Assembly (NCBI RefSeq): GCF_035621475.1
Contig: NZ_CP141799.1
Span: 900,001 to 964,000, forward strand
Direction of reading: 5' to 3'
DNA: 64,000 bases
From: Pseudomonas paeninsulae
GTDB lineage: Bacteria > Pseudomonadota > Gammaproteobacteria > Pseudomonadales > Pseudomonadaceae
In this document: one piece after another, positions 55,133 to 63,856 of the stretch
Layout: each line of letters opens with the position of its first letter
Position numbering within the stretch: the stretch's first letter is position 1
Notes under the pieces: model-generated
Database searches by the model: none
Told to the model about the DNA's origin: nothing
Seen by the model: the letters and a program-made list of their open reading frames with translations, nothing else
Program-made: the position numbers and the translations under genes

Positions 55133-55303
55133 CAAGCCGTTCAGTAACCGTGTTGATGAACTGAGCTGAAAGACTTGCCCCGCCTGGGCCGGAAATGAAA
55201 AACCCTCGGAAGATAATTTCTCCGGGGGTTTTTTGTTTCTAGTGGCCTGATCGGTTAATCCGTTTAGCCATGGGCTCAAGCCGGTCCATAACCGTGTAGA
55301 AGA
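55133..55303. repeat. Two related 30-bp repeats downstream of pnp
   Basis: CAAGCCGTTCAGTAACCGTG (about 55134-55153) and CAAGCCGGTCCATAACCGTG (about 55276-55295), each followed by GAA within 10 bp, 142 bp apart. In one minus-strand frame they give the repeated words SSTRLWTGL and SSSTRLLNGL. Likely a dispersed intergenic repeat. The rest of 55304-55799 shows no gene; it is AT-richer from 55650. Confidence 0.45.
55198..55234 (+). terminator. pnp terminator
   Basis: AAAAACCCTCGGA / TCCGGGGGTTTTTT, loop of about 10 nt, ends in six T. Strong intrinsic terminator, about 110 bp after the pnp stop. Confidence 0.9.
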
Positions 55304-55799
55304 AGGCCCCGCGAATGCAGCCCGCTGGGCTGCCAGGTTGTGCTGGCGCGGTGCAGGGCACACCGAGGTCGGGCCTCCCACAGATAAGACTCAAACCGGC
55401 GAATTTGAGTTAACCATCCAACCGTGCAAGCCACTAGATCCGGTGCTAGTTGGGCTTAACTACTCGGCATCAACACCTTAAGTGAGCGGCTTGCCTTCGG
55501 GCGCTGTTTTTTTGTGCGCCCGGCAGGGGGCACTCACTTGGAGGCGAAGGCCCTCTAAGTCGGCGGCTTTGCAGGTAGGTCGAGCGGGTGTGTTTGAGTT
55601 TAGTGTCGTGCAATTTGCCCGAGAATATTGGCCTGAGCATGCAGCCTGCATGGTTCAGGTTTTTTATTTTTTCGTTAAGTGCTTGATAAATAAAACTATA
55701 ACTGGGTTTTAGAGTTGGCGCATGGCTTGCAACCGTACAGGGGAGACTGCAGCTTGGAATGGCTTGCAGATTGTTTGCAACGTACAGGAGTCAATACCC

Positions 55800-56168
55800 A
55801 TGAAAAAGCCAATCAATACGTTCGCTTTTGCCGCTATCACCGCTACGGTTTTGAGCCTGTCGCTTGCAGGTACCGCCTTCGCCGATAGCCGCACTGCCGC
55901 GCAGCCGATCATGCTGGCTGCAAGCGCCACCATGGACAAGGCTGAAGAGGCTGTTTCCGATACCTGGATTACCAGCAAGGTGAAGTCGACCTTCCTTGCC
56001 GATGACAGCCTCAGCGGTCTGGATATAAAAGTTGAAACCAACAAGGGGGTGGTTTCCCTTTCCGGGGTGGTTGCCAGTGATGCCGAGCGTGACCTGGCGA
56101 TTGCTAAAACCAAGGAAATCAAAGGTGTTACTGCAGTGTCTGCCGACGGCCTGAAATCTGCCGACTAA
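55800..56168 (+). CDS. Periplasmic BON-domain protein (OsmY-like)
   Basis: 122 residues from the ATG at 55800. Signal peptide 1-29 (KKPINTFAFAAITATVLSLSL, core FAAITATVLSLSLAGTAFA), then one BON domain (about 50-120): SDTWITSKVKSTFLADDSL, LDIKVETNKGVVSLSGVVAS, AIAKTKEIKGVTAV. BON proteins bind membranes and protect the envelope in osmotic stress. Followed by a CsbD gene; the pair follows pnp in other Pseudomonas. Confidence 0.88.
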   Translation: MKKPINTFAFAAITATVLSLSLAGTAFADSRTAAQPIMLAASATMDKAEEAVSDTWITSKVKSTFLADDSLSGLDIKVETNKGVVSLSGVVASDAERDLAIAKTKEIKGVTAVSADGLKSAD

Positions 56169-56234
56169 ATCATGTGGGAAATCGCCCGGCTCATGCCAGT
56201 CGAGCCGGGCCTCGCCAACGAACGGGACAACCGC

Positions 56235-56432
56235 ATGAATGCCGATGTAATCAAAGGTAAGTGGAAGCAAATCAATGGTCGTATCAAGGAGCGTTGGGGC
56301 AATCTGACCGACGATGATCTGGATGTGCTAGAGGGCCATAGCGAATACCTGGCCGGCAAGCTGCAAGAGCGTTACGGCTGGACCAAGGAAAAGGCCCAGG
56401 ATGAGTTGCGCGACTTCAGCAGCAAGCTGTAA
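56235..56432 (+). CDS. CsbD family stress protein
   Basis: 65 residues from the ATG at 56235. Whole length is a CsbD domain: MNADVIKGKWKQINGRIKERWG, LTDDDLDVLEGHSEYLAGKLQERYGWTKEKAQDEL (cores KGKWKQINGRIKERWGNLT and AGKLQERYGWTKEKAQDEL). A small helical protein, general-stress induced in other bacteria; molecular role unknown. A short hairpin AAAGCC/GGCTTTT follows. Confidence 0.92.
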   Translation: MNADVIKGKWKQINGRIKERWGNLTDDDLDVLEGHSEYLAGKLQERYGWTKEKAQDELRDFSSKL

Positions 56433-56656
56433 GCGCAATCGCTAGACCAAAGCCTTGCGGGGCTTTTGTGTTTAATCTGGTCTGTGCTCAATACCGTTGT
56501 CAGGCTTGGCTTCTTGTCAGGACTGGGCAATCGAGACGATGTGTCCTCTATCGCACAGGTGGTATCGCGGCCCAGATGCGCAGCAGTTATGGGATTGACC
56601 GCGGCGGCTCTCAGGCCTGCAGATGTGGATGGCATCGCCGACGAGGTTGGTCTGCC

Positions 56657-56953
56657 TCAGTTGCCGCGCTTGCTGTCGATAGTGCGCAGGCGGTTACCCT
56701 CGAATCGCAGGAAATGGTACATGCCATTGCGCGGGCCGTAGGTCCATTCTTCCACCGACACTTCGCGACGAAAACCGTAGATGTCGATCACTTCGCGGTA
56801 GCCGATAAAGTCACGGCTCTTCGGTTCGCCGCATTTGCCGAGCACTTCGCTGCTGGCGTCGTCGGTGCTGATCAAGGCGCTGCCGCAGCGCAAGGTCGAG
56901 GCCTGGACGCTACCGGCCAACAGAATGAGCAGGGCAGTGAGGAGCACTTTCAC
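56657..56953 (-). CDS. DUF2845 family exported protein, copy 1
   Basis: 98 residues from a GTG at 56953, with a signal peptide (KVLLTALLILLAGSVQA). DUF2845 pattern: TLRCGSALISTDDASSEVLGKCGEP core LRCGSALIS...VLGKCGEP, two Cys probably disulfide-bonded, then VEEWTYGPRNGMYHFLRFEGNRL. Start uncertain because no ATG is available. Tandem paralogue of the next gene, about 50% alike over the domain. Function unknown. Confidence 0.75.
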   Translation of the reverse strand: MKVLLTALLILLAGSVQASTLRCGSALISTDDASSEVLGKCGEPKSRDFIGYREVIDIYGFRREVSVEEWTYGPRNGMYHFLRFEGNRLRTIDSKRGN

Positions 56954-57009
56954 GGGGTTAACCAGTTCGACAAGAATATGCCTCAGGCTACCGCGCGGGC
57001 AGGTGTTTG

Positions 57010-57309
57010 TCAGTGGCCGCGTCGGCGTTCGATGCGGGTCAGGCGGTTGCCCTCGAAGGTCAGGATGGTGAGCATGCCGTTGCGGGGTCCGTAGACCCAT
57101 TCCTCGATCTTGAACTCGCGCCGTTCGTATGACCCGAGGGTGTAGCCAACCAGATCACGGAAGGCCGGCTCACCGCATTTCTGCTCCACTTCAAAGGAGC
57201 GATCACCGACGCTGACCAGTTGGCTGCCGCAGCGCAGGGTATCGGCCCGGGCCGTAGCGGCGCAGCAACTGAGCGCCAAGGCTAGGAAAATGGGGCTAAA
57301 CAGTCTCAT
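57010..57309 (-). CDS. DUF2845 family exported protein, copy 2
   Basis: 99 residues. Signal peptide MRLFSPIFLALALSCCAATARA, then DTLRCGSQLVSVGD, EVEQKCGEPAFRDLVGY and IEEWVYGPRNGMLTILTFEGNRLTRIE (core EEWVYGPRNGMLTILTFEG). Two conserved Cys. Lies 13 bp downstream of the DUF748 gene on the same strand and 56 bp before copy 1, probably one transcript. Function unknown. Confidence 0.85.
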   Translation of the reverse strand: MRLFSPIFLALALSCCAATARADTLRCGSQLVSVGDRSFEVEQKCGEPAFRDLVGYTLGSYERREFKIEEWVYGPRNGMLTILTFEGNRLTRIERRRGH

Positions 57310-57322
57310 TGTGGACTCCGTC

Positions 57323-60238
57323 TCATCGGCTATCGAGGCTCAGCGACGTCGCTACTCGGCCGTCCGCTTGCGCCTGGCCGAAGCCGACATCCAGCAGATA
57401 GATGCGTTCGTCAGTCAGGCCGCCACGCTCGACCAGATAATCCTTGATGTTGGAGGCGCGGGTCTGGGCCAGCTGGCGTTGCAGTAATTGGCTTTTGCTC
57501 CAGAACTGGAGGACGGCATTGCGTAAATTGACGACCCGCTGTTGCTTGTCCAATTCGTTCCATGCAGCGGGTGGCTGCTGTTTCAGGCGGCGGCGGTAGA
57601 TGGCTTCGAGCAGCGGGCCTTTTTCGTCGTCCGCGACCTGTAGTTGGCTGGCATCGACCGGGACTGAGTCGCCGCGGCGCTGGAGAATCTTGTAATAAGT
57701 ATTCTGGTATTCGCGCTCTAGGCGCTGCTCGGCCAGCGGCAGGCCGTCGCTGCTTTGTGCGCTGGTGCCTTCGACCTCCAAGCTCAACGCCGGGCGCTCC
57801 TTCAGGGCTCTGGCGAGTAGGTCCAAGGCGGATTGGGCGCTGCTGTCGAGTTCGCTGCTGCCCGGGTTGAAGTGCACCGTGCTCAAGTCCATCTTAGAGC
57901 CGCCGCTGACCAAGCCACCAATAAACTTGAACGGCGCTTGAGCCGCGCGCAGGATCAGATTGCGCAGGGTTTTCCAGACAATTGGCATCACGCTGAATTG
58001 GGGGTTGTTGAGATCGCCCTGCACCGGCAGGCTAAGGGCAATCTTGCCGTCGCTATCCTTGAGCAGGGCGACCGCTAGGCGAATCGGCAAGTCGACCGCG
58101 CTGGGGCTATCGACTTTTTCACCCAGCTGCAATTGTTCGACCACCACGCTGTTCTCGGCATTCAGCTTGCCCTTGCTGATGCGGTAATGCAGGTCCAGAT
58201 TGAGTCGTCCCTTGCGGATGCGATAACCGGCGAATTTTCCAGAATAGGGCGTCAGAGTGGTTAGTTCGACCTGTTTGAACTGAGTGATGATGTCCAGACT
58301 GTCCAGCGGGTCGAAGGGGTTAAGGCTGCCCTTGATGCTGACCGGTGCGTAGCGGTCGATCTTGCCGACGATATCGACGTTGGCCGGCGCTTGCGTGCGG
58401 CTGTCGAGGGTACCGATGCTGCCGTTGAGCTGCTGGATGGCGGTGGCAAAATTTGGGGTCAGGCTGAAGTCTGCGAAATTGACCGAACCGTCGGCGAGGG
58501 TGACTTCGCCGATATGGATATTCAGCGGTTTGCTGGCCGGCTCGGACTTGGCAGCAGGGGCAGCGGATTCTGCGGGGCTGGCCGCTGGGGCGATTACCAG
58601 TTCGCTGGCGTTGGTAGTCAGGTCTTCATTGATGATAAAGCGTGCATAGGGCTGGCTGAGCTGCACTTTGTCGATATTCAGGCTGTCGCCGTGCTGGTAG
58701 TTCAGGCCGAGTAGGTCGAGCTGCTGCCAGCGCACGAAGTCGCGCTCCTTGAGGGTGTCGAGGGTATGCAACTGGTTGATCTGGGCCTTTCCTGTGACGC
58801 TAAAGGCCAGCGGTTCGGTAGCGCTCAGGGCGAGATCTAGGTCGCTATCGAGCAGGCCGCTGCGTAGCTCGATTCGCACAAAGGGGCTGAGGTAGGCCTG
58901 GGCCACGCGCAGGTCGATCGCACGAGTAGCGACTTGCAGGCTAGCGGTGGTCGGGTTCAGTTGTGCCTGACCTTCGGCTTGCAACTTGCCCTGTTTGCCC
59001 AGGCCGGTATCCAGTTTGAGCGTGAAGGGCGAGGTACCCAGGCTGTCGAAGTTCTGCAGGTCGAGGTCGAGCGGGCCCAGTTCGAGTGCAACATCCTGCT
59101 CTGGCATGCGGTCGACCAGGTGCACTTGGTAGTTACGCAGTTGCACATCGCGCAGCAGCACTTGCCAGGGTTTCCCTGGCGCCGCGGCTGTGTTTTTCTG
59201 CGGCGTACGGTTCTGCTGTGCGGTGTCGGGCCCCGCGCTGGCGAACAGTTTCTGCCAGTCCAGTTGGCCGTCGGCTTCACGGGCGGCCCAGGTTTCCAGT
59301 TGCTGGCTGCGTAACTTGCCGACCACCACCCGTTGTTTGACCAGATCCAGGCTGCTGTCGCTGATTTCCAGGTTAGCCAGTTTGACCAAATGGCGGCCGT
59401 CCGGCGCTTTGATGGCGAACGGGGCGATCTTGACCTGGATGTTGTGCAGCAGCAGTTGCGTGTTATCGGCCAGGCTCAGCGTGTAGTCGGTGGCCAGGTC
59501 GATACCCCCTTCCTCTAGTACCAGGGGCACGGCATCGCGTACATAGGGCCAGAGGGCTTTGATCTTGCCATCGCTGATTTTCAGGCTGCCACTGGAGCTG
59601 AGCGGTACCAGACTGATCTGTCCGTTCCAGTCGATTCGACCCCCATTTTGCCCGGTGGCGACCAGGGTCATTTCGGCATTGTCGTCGGGCAGGGTGCTGA
59701 GGTTGTACAGCTCGACGCTAAGGTCGTCGTAGAGCAACTCGATGGGCTCGCTCGGCCGCAGATCCAGGAAGTGCAGGTTGCCGCCGGCCAGTTTGATGTG
59801 GGCGATGCGTAGCGGGAATGGCTCGCTTGGCGGCTCCTCGGTGGCCGGCTCGGCACTGGCTGGTAGCTTGAACAGCTGGGTCAGGTTGAGTGTTCCGTCC
59901 TTGGCGAACTGCACCTGGGTATGTGGCTTATCCAGCTCGACAGTACTCAGGTGCAGAACGCCACGCCACAGGCTATCGAGTTGCAGGTTGGCATAGAGGC
60001 GCTCGAAGGCCACTTGTTCCTGGCCGGGTTCGCCAATGCGCAAACCCCAGAGACTGGCTTCCAGGCTGAAGGGGTTGAGTTGCACGCGTTCCAGCGTGGC
60101 GGGCGCGTTGGCGTATTGCGCAAATTGCTGGTTGGCGATACGCAGACCGATGCCGGGCAGGATCAGAAAGCCCAGCAGGCTATAGAGTGCAATGGCAATC
60201 AGCAGGGCGCCAGCGGCGCGCTTTATTCCTTTAAGCAT
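57323..60238 (-). CDS. DUF748 (AsmA-like) envelope protein with OmpA-like end
   Basis: 971 residues from the ATG at 60238 (MLKGIKRAAGALLIAIALY); 15 earlier codons are not conserved. One N-terminal membrane anchor (about 8-30), then a very long beta-rich periplasmic part with repeated DUF748 patterns (LNPFSLEASLWGLRIGEPG, INIGEVTLADGSVNFADFS-type, here IHIGEVTLADGSVNFADFSL core VTLADGSVNFADF, LNPFDPLDSLDI). The C-terminal 190 residues contain FNPGSSELDSSAQSALDLLARAL, an OmpA-like start. Long AsmA-type proteins bridge the envelope and move lipids; role here is inferred. Confidence 0.85.
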   Translation of the reverse strand: MLKGIKRAAGALLIAIALYSLLGFLILPGIGLRIANQQFAQYANAPATLERVQLNPFSLEASLWGLRIGEPGQEQVAFERLYANLQLDSLWRGVLHLSTVELDKPHTQVQFAKDGTLNLTQLFKLPASAEPATEEPPSEPFPLRIAHIKLAGGNLHFLDLRPSEPIELLYDDLSVELYNLSTLPDDNAEMTLVATGQNGGRIDWNGQISLVPLSSSGSLKISDGKIKALWPYVRDAVPLVLEEGGIDLATDYTLSLADNTQLLLHNIQVKIAPFAIKAPDGRHLVKLANLEISDSSLDLVKQRVVVGKLRSQQLETWAAREADGQLDWQKLFASAGPDTAQQNRTPQKNTAAAPGKPWQVLLRDVQLRNYQVHLVDRMPEQDVALELGPLDLDLQNFDSLGTSPFTLKLDTGLGKQGKLQAEGQAQLNPTTASLQVATRAIDLRVAQAYLSPFVRIELRSGLLDSDLDLALSATEPLAFSVTGKAQINQLHTLDTLKERDFVRWQQLDLLGLNYQHGDSLNIDKVQLSQPYARFIINEDLTTNASELVIAPAASPAESAAPAAKSEPASKPLNIHIGEVTLADGSVNFADFSLTPNFATAIQQLNGSIGTLDSRTQAPANVDIVGKIDRYAPVSIKGSLNPFDPLDSLDIITQFKQVELTTLTPYSGKFAGYRIRKGRLNLDLHYRISKGKLNAENSVVVEQLQLGEKVDSPSAVDLPIRLAVALLKDSDGKIALSLPVQGDLNNPQFSVMPIVWKTLRNLILRAAQAPFKFIGGLVSGGSKMDLSTVHFNPGSSELDSSAQSALDLLARALKERPALSLEVEGTSAQSSDGLPLAEQRLEREYQNTYYKILQRRGDSVPVDASQLQVADDEKGPLLEAIYRRRLKQQPPAAWNELDKQQRVVNLRNAVLQFWSKSQLLQRQLAQTRASNIKDYLVERGGLTDERIYLLDVGFGQAQADGRVATSLSLDSR

Positions 60239-60340
60239 AAAAACGCCATCAATCCCGACGAGAAATGCTTTGGAGTATGGCACGCGTGGGTAGTTCCAGA
60301 GGTAAGGCGGGCGGTGTTTTCTGTGCGGGCTCGGGTTGGC

Positions 60341-61357
60341 TTAGAACTGCAGGATCAGGGTTTTCAGCGGTGGTTGGCCGTCAAGTGAAGGAAAGTCCGG
60401 TGCTGGCGCCAGCACCTGACAGTCGCGTACCGGGCGGCCCAGCTTTTCCGCGCAGCGCAGCACGTGCGTGCGCCAGTCGCTGAGGGCGACCTTTGCCAAG
60501 TTGTTGCAGCAGATCAGCATGCCGTCCTCGGCGGTGGCGAGAATCGCCGGTTTGAGCAGGCTTTGGTAGTCGCGCAGCAGGTCGACGGTGCCGAAGGCAC
60601 TCTTGGCCCAGGCTGGCGGGTCGAGCAAGACCCGGTCGAACTGGCGCGGCTGCAGGCGTGGGTAATCGGGCAGCTTATGCCCGCGCCGCGCGCTGATTGG
60701 CAGTCCGGCCAATTGGCGAATCGCCGGAAAATAGTCGGACTGGATAAATTGCATGGGCGCCAGTTCTGGATTGAGCGCGGCGTTTTCGCGACCGACCGCC
60801 AGGTTGCCTTCGGCAAAATCCAGGTTGATCACTTCACGGGCGCCGCCAGCCGCCGCGCTGAGGCCGACGCCGCAGGTATAGGCGAACAGGTTGAGCACGG
60901 ATTTTCCGGCACTGTGCGCCTTGATCCAGCCACGGGTGTTGCGCAGGTCGAGAAACAGCAGCGGATCTTGTCCGGCATGGCGACCGCGCACACGATAGTT
61001 GAGGCCCCACTCGTGACCGATCTGGTCTTCCAGGGCCGCCGGTTGGGCCTGGTAGACCGGGTCGCTGCGATCGATCCGCGAATTGCCCTGGCAGCGGTCG
61101 TTGTAGACCAGCAATAGCGGCGTATCGAGGGCCTGCTTGCACTGCTCAGCCAGTTGCAGCAGCTCGTCATGACTGAGGCTCTGATGAAAGCTTTGCACCA
61201 ATAACTGCGGGCCGTAGCGGTCGATGGTCAGACCGCTGGCGCCTTCCTGGCTGCCGTGGAACAGCCGATAACAGTCGGTGCCTTGCTGGTGCAGTTCAGC
61301 GAGCAATGGCTGGCGATGGGCTAGTGCGGCGCGCAGCGCCTGTTCGAGAGTAGGCAT
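60341..61357 (-). CDS. RlmI-like SAM-dependent methyltransferase
   Basis: 338 residues. N-terminal part DCYRLFHGSQEGASGLTIDRYG, central linker with LDLRNTRGWIKAHSAGKSVLNLFAYTCGVGLSAAAGGA (SAM loop LNLFAYTCGVG), acidic loop VINLDFAEGNL and catalytic-type VLLDPPAWAKSAFG. This is the RlmI/RlmK class of rRNA cytosine methyltransferases; the target base is not known. P. aeruginosa has a methyltransferase gene at the same place next to acs. Confidence 0.82.
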   Translation of the reverse strand: MPTLEQALRAALAHRQPLLAELHQQGTDCYRLFHGSQEGASGLTIDRYGPQLLVQSFHQSLSHDELLQLAEQCKQALDTPLLLVYNDRCQGNSRIDRSDPVYQAQPAALEDQIGHEWGLNYRVRGRHAGQDPLLFLDLRNTRGWIKAHSAGKSVLNLFAYTCGVGLSAAAGGAREVINLDFAEGNLAVGRENAALNPELAPMQFIQSDYFPAIRQLAGLPISARRGHKLPDYPRLQPRQFDRVLLDPPAWAKSAFGTVDLLRDYQSLLKPAILATAEDGMLICCNNLAKVALSDWRTHVLRCAEKLGRPVRDCQVLAPAPDFPSLDGQPPLKTLILQF

Positions 61358-61427
61358 ACGCTGCGACTCGGAAATGGGGGCGCGCAGTTTATCAAGAAAA
61401 GCGCTGGAGCCTGCTATGCCAGCCAGT

Positions 61428-61471
61428 AGGGCGGGTGCAACCCGCCGATGGCTGCGGGTTGCACCCGCCCT
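61428..61471. repeat. Long palindrome with 18-bp perfect arms
   Basis: AGGGCGGGTGCAACCCGC and GCGGGTTGCACCCGCCCT with 8 nt between, in the gap of the two minus-strand genes, 17 bp downstream of the thiolase stop. REP-type element or transcript-end structure; no T tract. Confidence 0.75.
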
Positions 61472-61487
61472 GCACGGGGAGCGTTAT

Positions 61488-62669
61488 TTATCCGCGTTCA
61501 ATCGCCAAAGCCACGCCCTGACCGCCACCGATACACAGAGTGGCCAGGCCCTTGTGGGCATCGCGCTTGATCATCTCGTGCAGCAGGGTCACCAAAATCC
61601 GGCAGCCGGAACCACCGATCGGGTGGCCGATGGCGATGGCACCACCGTTGACGTTGACCTTGCTCGCATCCCACTGCAATTCCTTGCCAACGGCCAGGGC
61701 CTGGGCGGCGAAGGCTTCGTTGGCCTCGATCAGGTCCAGCTGCTCCAGGCTCCAACCGGCCTTGGCCAAGCAGCGCTGGGTGGCGGAGACCGGGCCGATG
61801 CCCATGATTGCCGGATCGACGCCGGCGTTGGCGTAGCCGGCGATGCGCGCCAGCACCGGCAGACCGAGGGCCTGGGCTTTGCCTGCGCTCATCAGCAGCA
61901 CCGCGGCGGCGCCGTCGTTGAGGCTGGAGGCATTGCCGGCGGTGACGCTGCCGTCTTTCTTGAACGCCGGCTTGAGCTTGGCCAATGATTCGGCGGTGCT
62001 GCTGGCGCGCGGCTGTTCGTCGGTGGCGAAGCTGAGCGGCTCGCCTTTGCGCTGGGGAATCAGAATCGGGGTAATTTCATCCGTGAAGCGGCCGGCCTCG
62101 ATGGCGGCGCAGGCCTTGCGCTGCGACTCGGCGGCGAAGGCATCCTGCTCCTCGCGGCTGATGGCGTACTTATCCACCAGGTTCTCGGCGGTGATGCCCA
62201 TGTGGTAGTCGTTGAAGGCGTCCCACAGGCCGTCTGTGATCATGCTGTCGACCAGCTGGGCGTGGCCCATGCGCAGACCGGTACGTGCGCCGGGCATGAC
62301 GTAGGGGGCCAGGCTCATGTTCTCCATGCCGCCGGCGATGATCACCTCGGCATCGCCGCAGCGAATCGCCTGGGCGCCCAGGTGCAGGGCTTTCAGGCCC
62401 GAACCGCAGACCTTGTTCAGGGTCAGCGCCGGTACCGCATGGGGCAAACCGGCGAGGATCGCCGCCTGGCGTGCCGGGTTTTGTCCGCTGCCTGCGGTGA
62501 GCACCTGGCCGAGGATCACTTCGTCGACCTCGGCGCCATTCAGGCCGGTTTGTTCCAGCAAGCGGCGGATCACCGCAGCGCCCAGTTCGGGGGCGGCGAT
62601 GCCCGCCAGCGAACCCTGGAAGCTGCCGACGGCGGTGCGGGTGGCGGCGACGATGACGACTTCTTGCAT
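61488..62669 (-). CDS. Acetyl-CoA C-acetyltransferase (thiolase)
   Basis: 393 residues from the ATG at 62669. Cys88 in [11 protein letters not shown], His349 in [10 protein letters not shown] and Cys379 in CIGGGQGVA are the classical catalytic residues, with NEAFAAQ intact. Closest to biosynthetic or AtoB-type thiolases joining or splitting acetoacetyl-CoA. Upstream lies an MpaB-type gene on the same strand; acs is nearby, so acetyl-CoA is a shared metabolite. Confidence 0.93.
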   Translation of the reverse strand: MQEVVIVAATRTAVGSFQGSLAGIAAPELGAAVIRRLLEQTGLNGAEVDEVILGQVLTAGSGQNPARQAAILAGLPHAVPALTLNKVCGSGLKALHLGAQAIRCGDAEVIIAGGMENMSLAPYVMPGARTGLRMGHAQLVDSMITDGLWDAFNDYHMGITAENLVDKYAISREEQDAFAAESQRKACAAIEAGRFTDEITPILIPQRKGEPLSFATDEQPRASSTAESLAKLKPAFKKDGSVTAGNASSLNDGAAAVLLMSAGKAQALGLPVLARIAGYANAGVDPAIMGIGPVSATQRCLAKAGWSLEQLDLIEANEAFAAQALAVGKELQWDASKVNVNGGAIAIGHPIGGSGCRILVTLLHEMIKRDAHKGLATLCIGGGQGVALAIERG

Positions 62670-62803
62670 GATGGGGTTCCTCAAGAACGTGGGGGCGGTG
62701 AGTTGCAGCAAGGGCGCTATGGTTGCACAGGGGCTTGGTTTTGGGCCAGTGGGGGAACCGGCCGGTCAGGCGCAGGCGTGATAGACACCGGCCTGGCGCC
62801 GCA

Positions 62804-63679
62804 TCAAGCGGGCGGCAGGCCCAGGCGTTTGCGCGCGCGGTGGATGGCACCGTTGCGCACGGCCCAGCGCAACACGGGGGCCAGGCTGTGTACGCCGGCG
62901 TGAATCACTCGGCTGCGCACTGGGCCGATGGGTTGTTCGAGGATGTTCTGCGCCCAGGCCGGCAGCAGGTCGATGCCGGCCTGGGTCAGCAGTTTGCCCA
63001 CTGGGACGGCGAGGGCGCTGGGCGCCGGAGCGTTGAGCAGGATGCGCAGAATCTCTTGGGAGCGTTGTTCGCAGCGCAACTGCGGGCGGATGGCTGCCAG
63101 GTAGGCGCTGACTTCGTTGCGCGAGCGCGGCACCTGGCTGGCGCCGAGGCGCTCGGCGATCAGGGCGATCTCGGCGTAGTAGCGATCCTGGTCGGCCTCG
63201 CTCAGTCGGGGATTGCGGTAGCGCAGGTGCGCCTGGAGAAAGCTGTGCACCTCGGCCACGTGCACCCAGGTCAGCAGGGCGGGGTCGCTGGCCGCATAGG
63301 GGCGGCCATCCGGCGCCGTGCCGGTTACCTGCAGGTGGATGCGTGTGACCTTGTCGATTAGCCAGTCGGCATCGGCGCGGGCGCCGAAGGTGGTGCCGGA
63401 GATGAACTGGCCAGTGCGGCGCAGGCGGCCGAGCAGGTCGCTGCGAAAATTCGAGTGATCCCAGACCCCGGCCAGCGCCAGTGGGTGCAGCGCCTGCAGG
63501 AGCAGGGCGCTGATGCCGCCGACCAGCATGCTGGTGAAGTCGCCATGCACCTGCCAGCTCACCGAGTCGGGGCCGAACAGGCCGGGGTCGCCCTTGGGGT
63601 GTTCAAAGTCAATCTGACCCAAGGCGATGCCGCTGAGGCTGAATACCTGGGTTTCGATGTGGCGGCGGAGGAATTCCAT
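62804..63679 (-). CDS. MpaB/DUF2236 oxygenase-like protein
   Basis: 291 residues from the ATG at 63679 (a TTG directly before it is also possible). DUF2236 features: SVSWQVHGDFTSMLVGGISALLLQALHPLALAGVWDHSNF (core LLLQALHPLALAGVWDHS), FGARADADWLIDKVTRIH and TWVHVAEVHSFL, the last two holding conserved Arg/His residues that bind heme b in the family. Related proteins include rubber oxygenase Lcp and fungal MpaB. Substrate unknown. Confidence 0.85.
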   Translation of the reverse strand: MEFLRRHIETQVFSLSGIALGQIDFEHPKGDPGLFGPDSVSWQVHGDFTSMLVGGISALLLQALHPLALAGVWDHSNFRSDLLGRLRRTGQFISGTTFGARADADWLIDKVTRIHLQVTGTAPDGRPYAASDPALLTWVHVAEVHSFLQAHLRYRNPRLSEADQDRYYAEIALIAERLGASQVPRSRNEVSAYLAAIRPQLRCEQRSQEILRILLNAPAPSALAVPVGKLLTQAGIDLLPAWAQNILEQPIGPVRSRVIHAGVHSLAPVLRWAVRNGAIHRARKRLGLPPA

Positions 63680-63710
63680 CAACAGCTAATGCTCGGGTTG
63701 CAGGGACATG

Positions 63711-63740
63711 GAGGAGCCAGCTTGCCGGCTCCTCCCGCGA
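63711..63740. repeat. REP-like hairpin between MpaB-type gene and acs
   Basis: GGAGGAGCC-AGCTTGCC-GGCTCCTCC followed by CGCG, the Pseudomonas GGAGCxxGCTTGCxGGCTCC-type palindrome. It lies in the 177-bp gap after acs on the minus strand and may also end its transcript. Confidence 0.65.
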
Positions 63741-63856
63741 GGTTACAGGGTAGGGCGTATTCGCCAAGCAGTATGCCAGCCGAGGCAGCAGAAAACGCCA
63801 CGGCGGCGGACTGTTCGCTCCGGCCCTGAGCGGCCGCCGCTGGACCGCCATAGGTT

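Noticed and set aside
55127..55381. 84-codon minus-strand frame downstream of pnp
   Set aside because: Its repeated words SSTRL.. NGL come from the intergenic repeats; the pnp terminator lies inside it.
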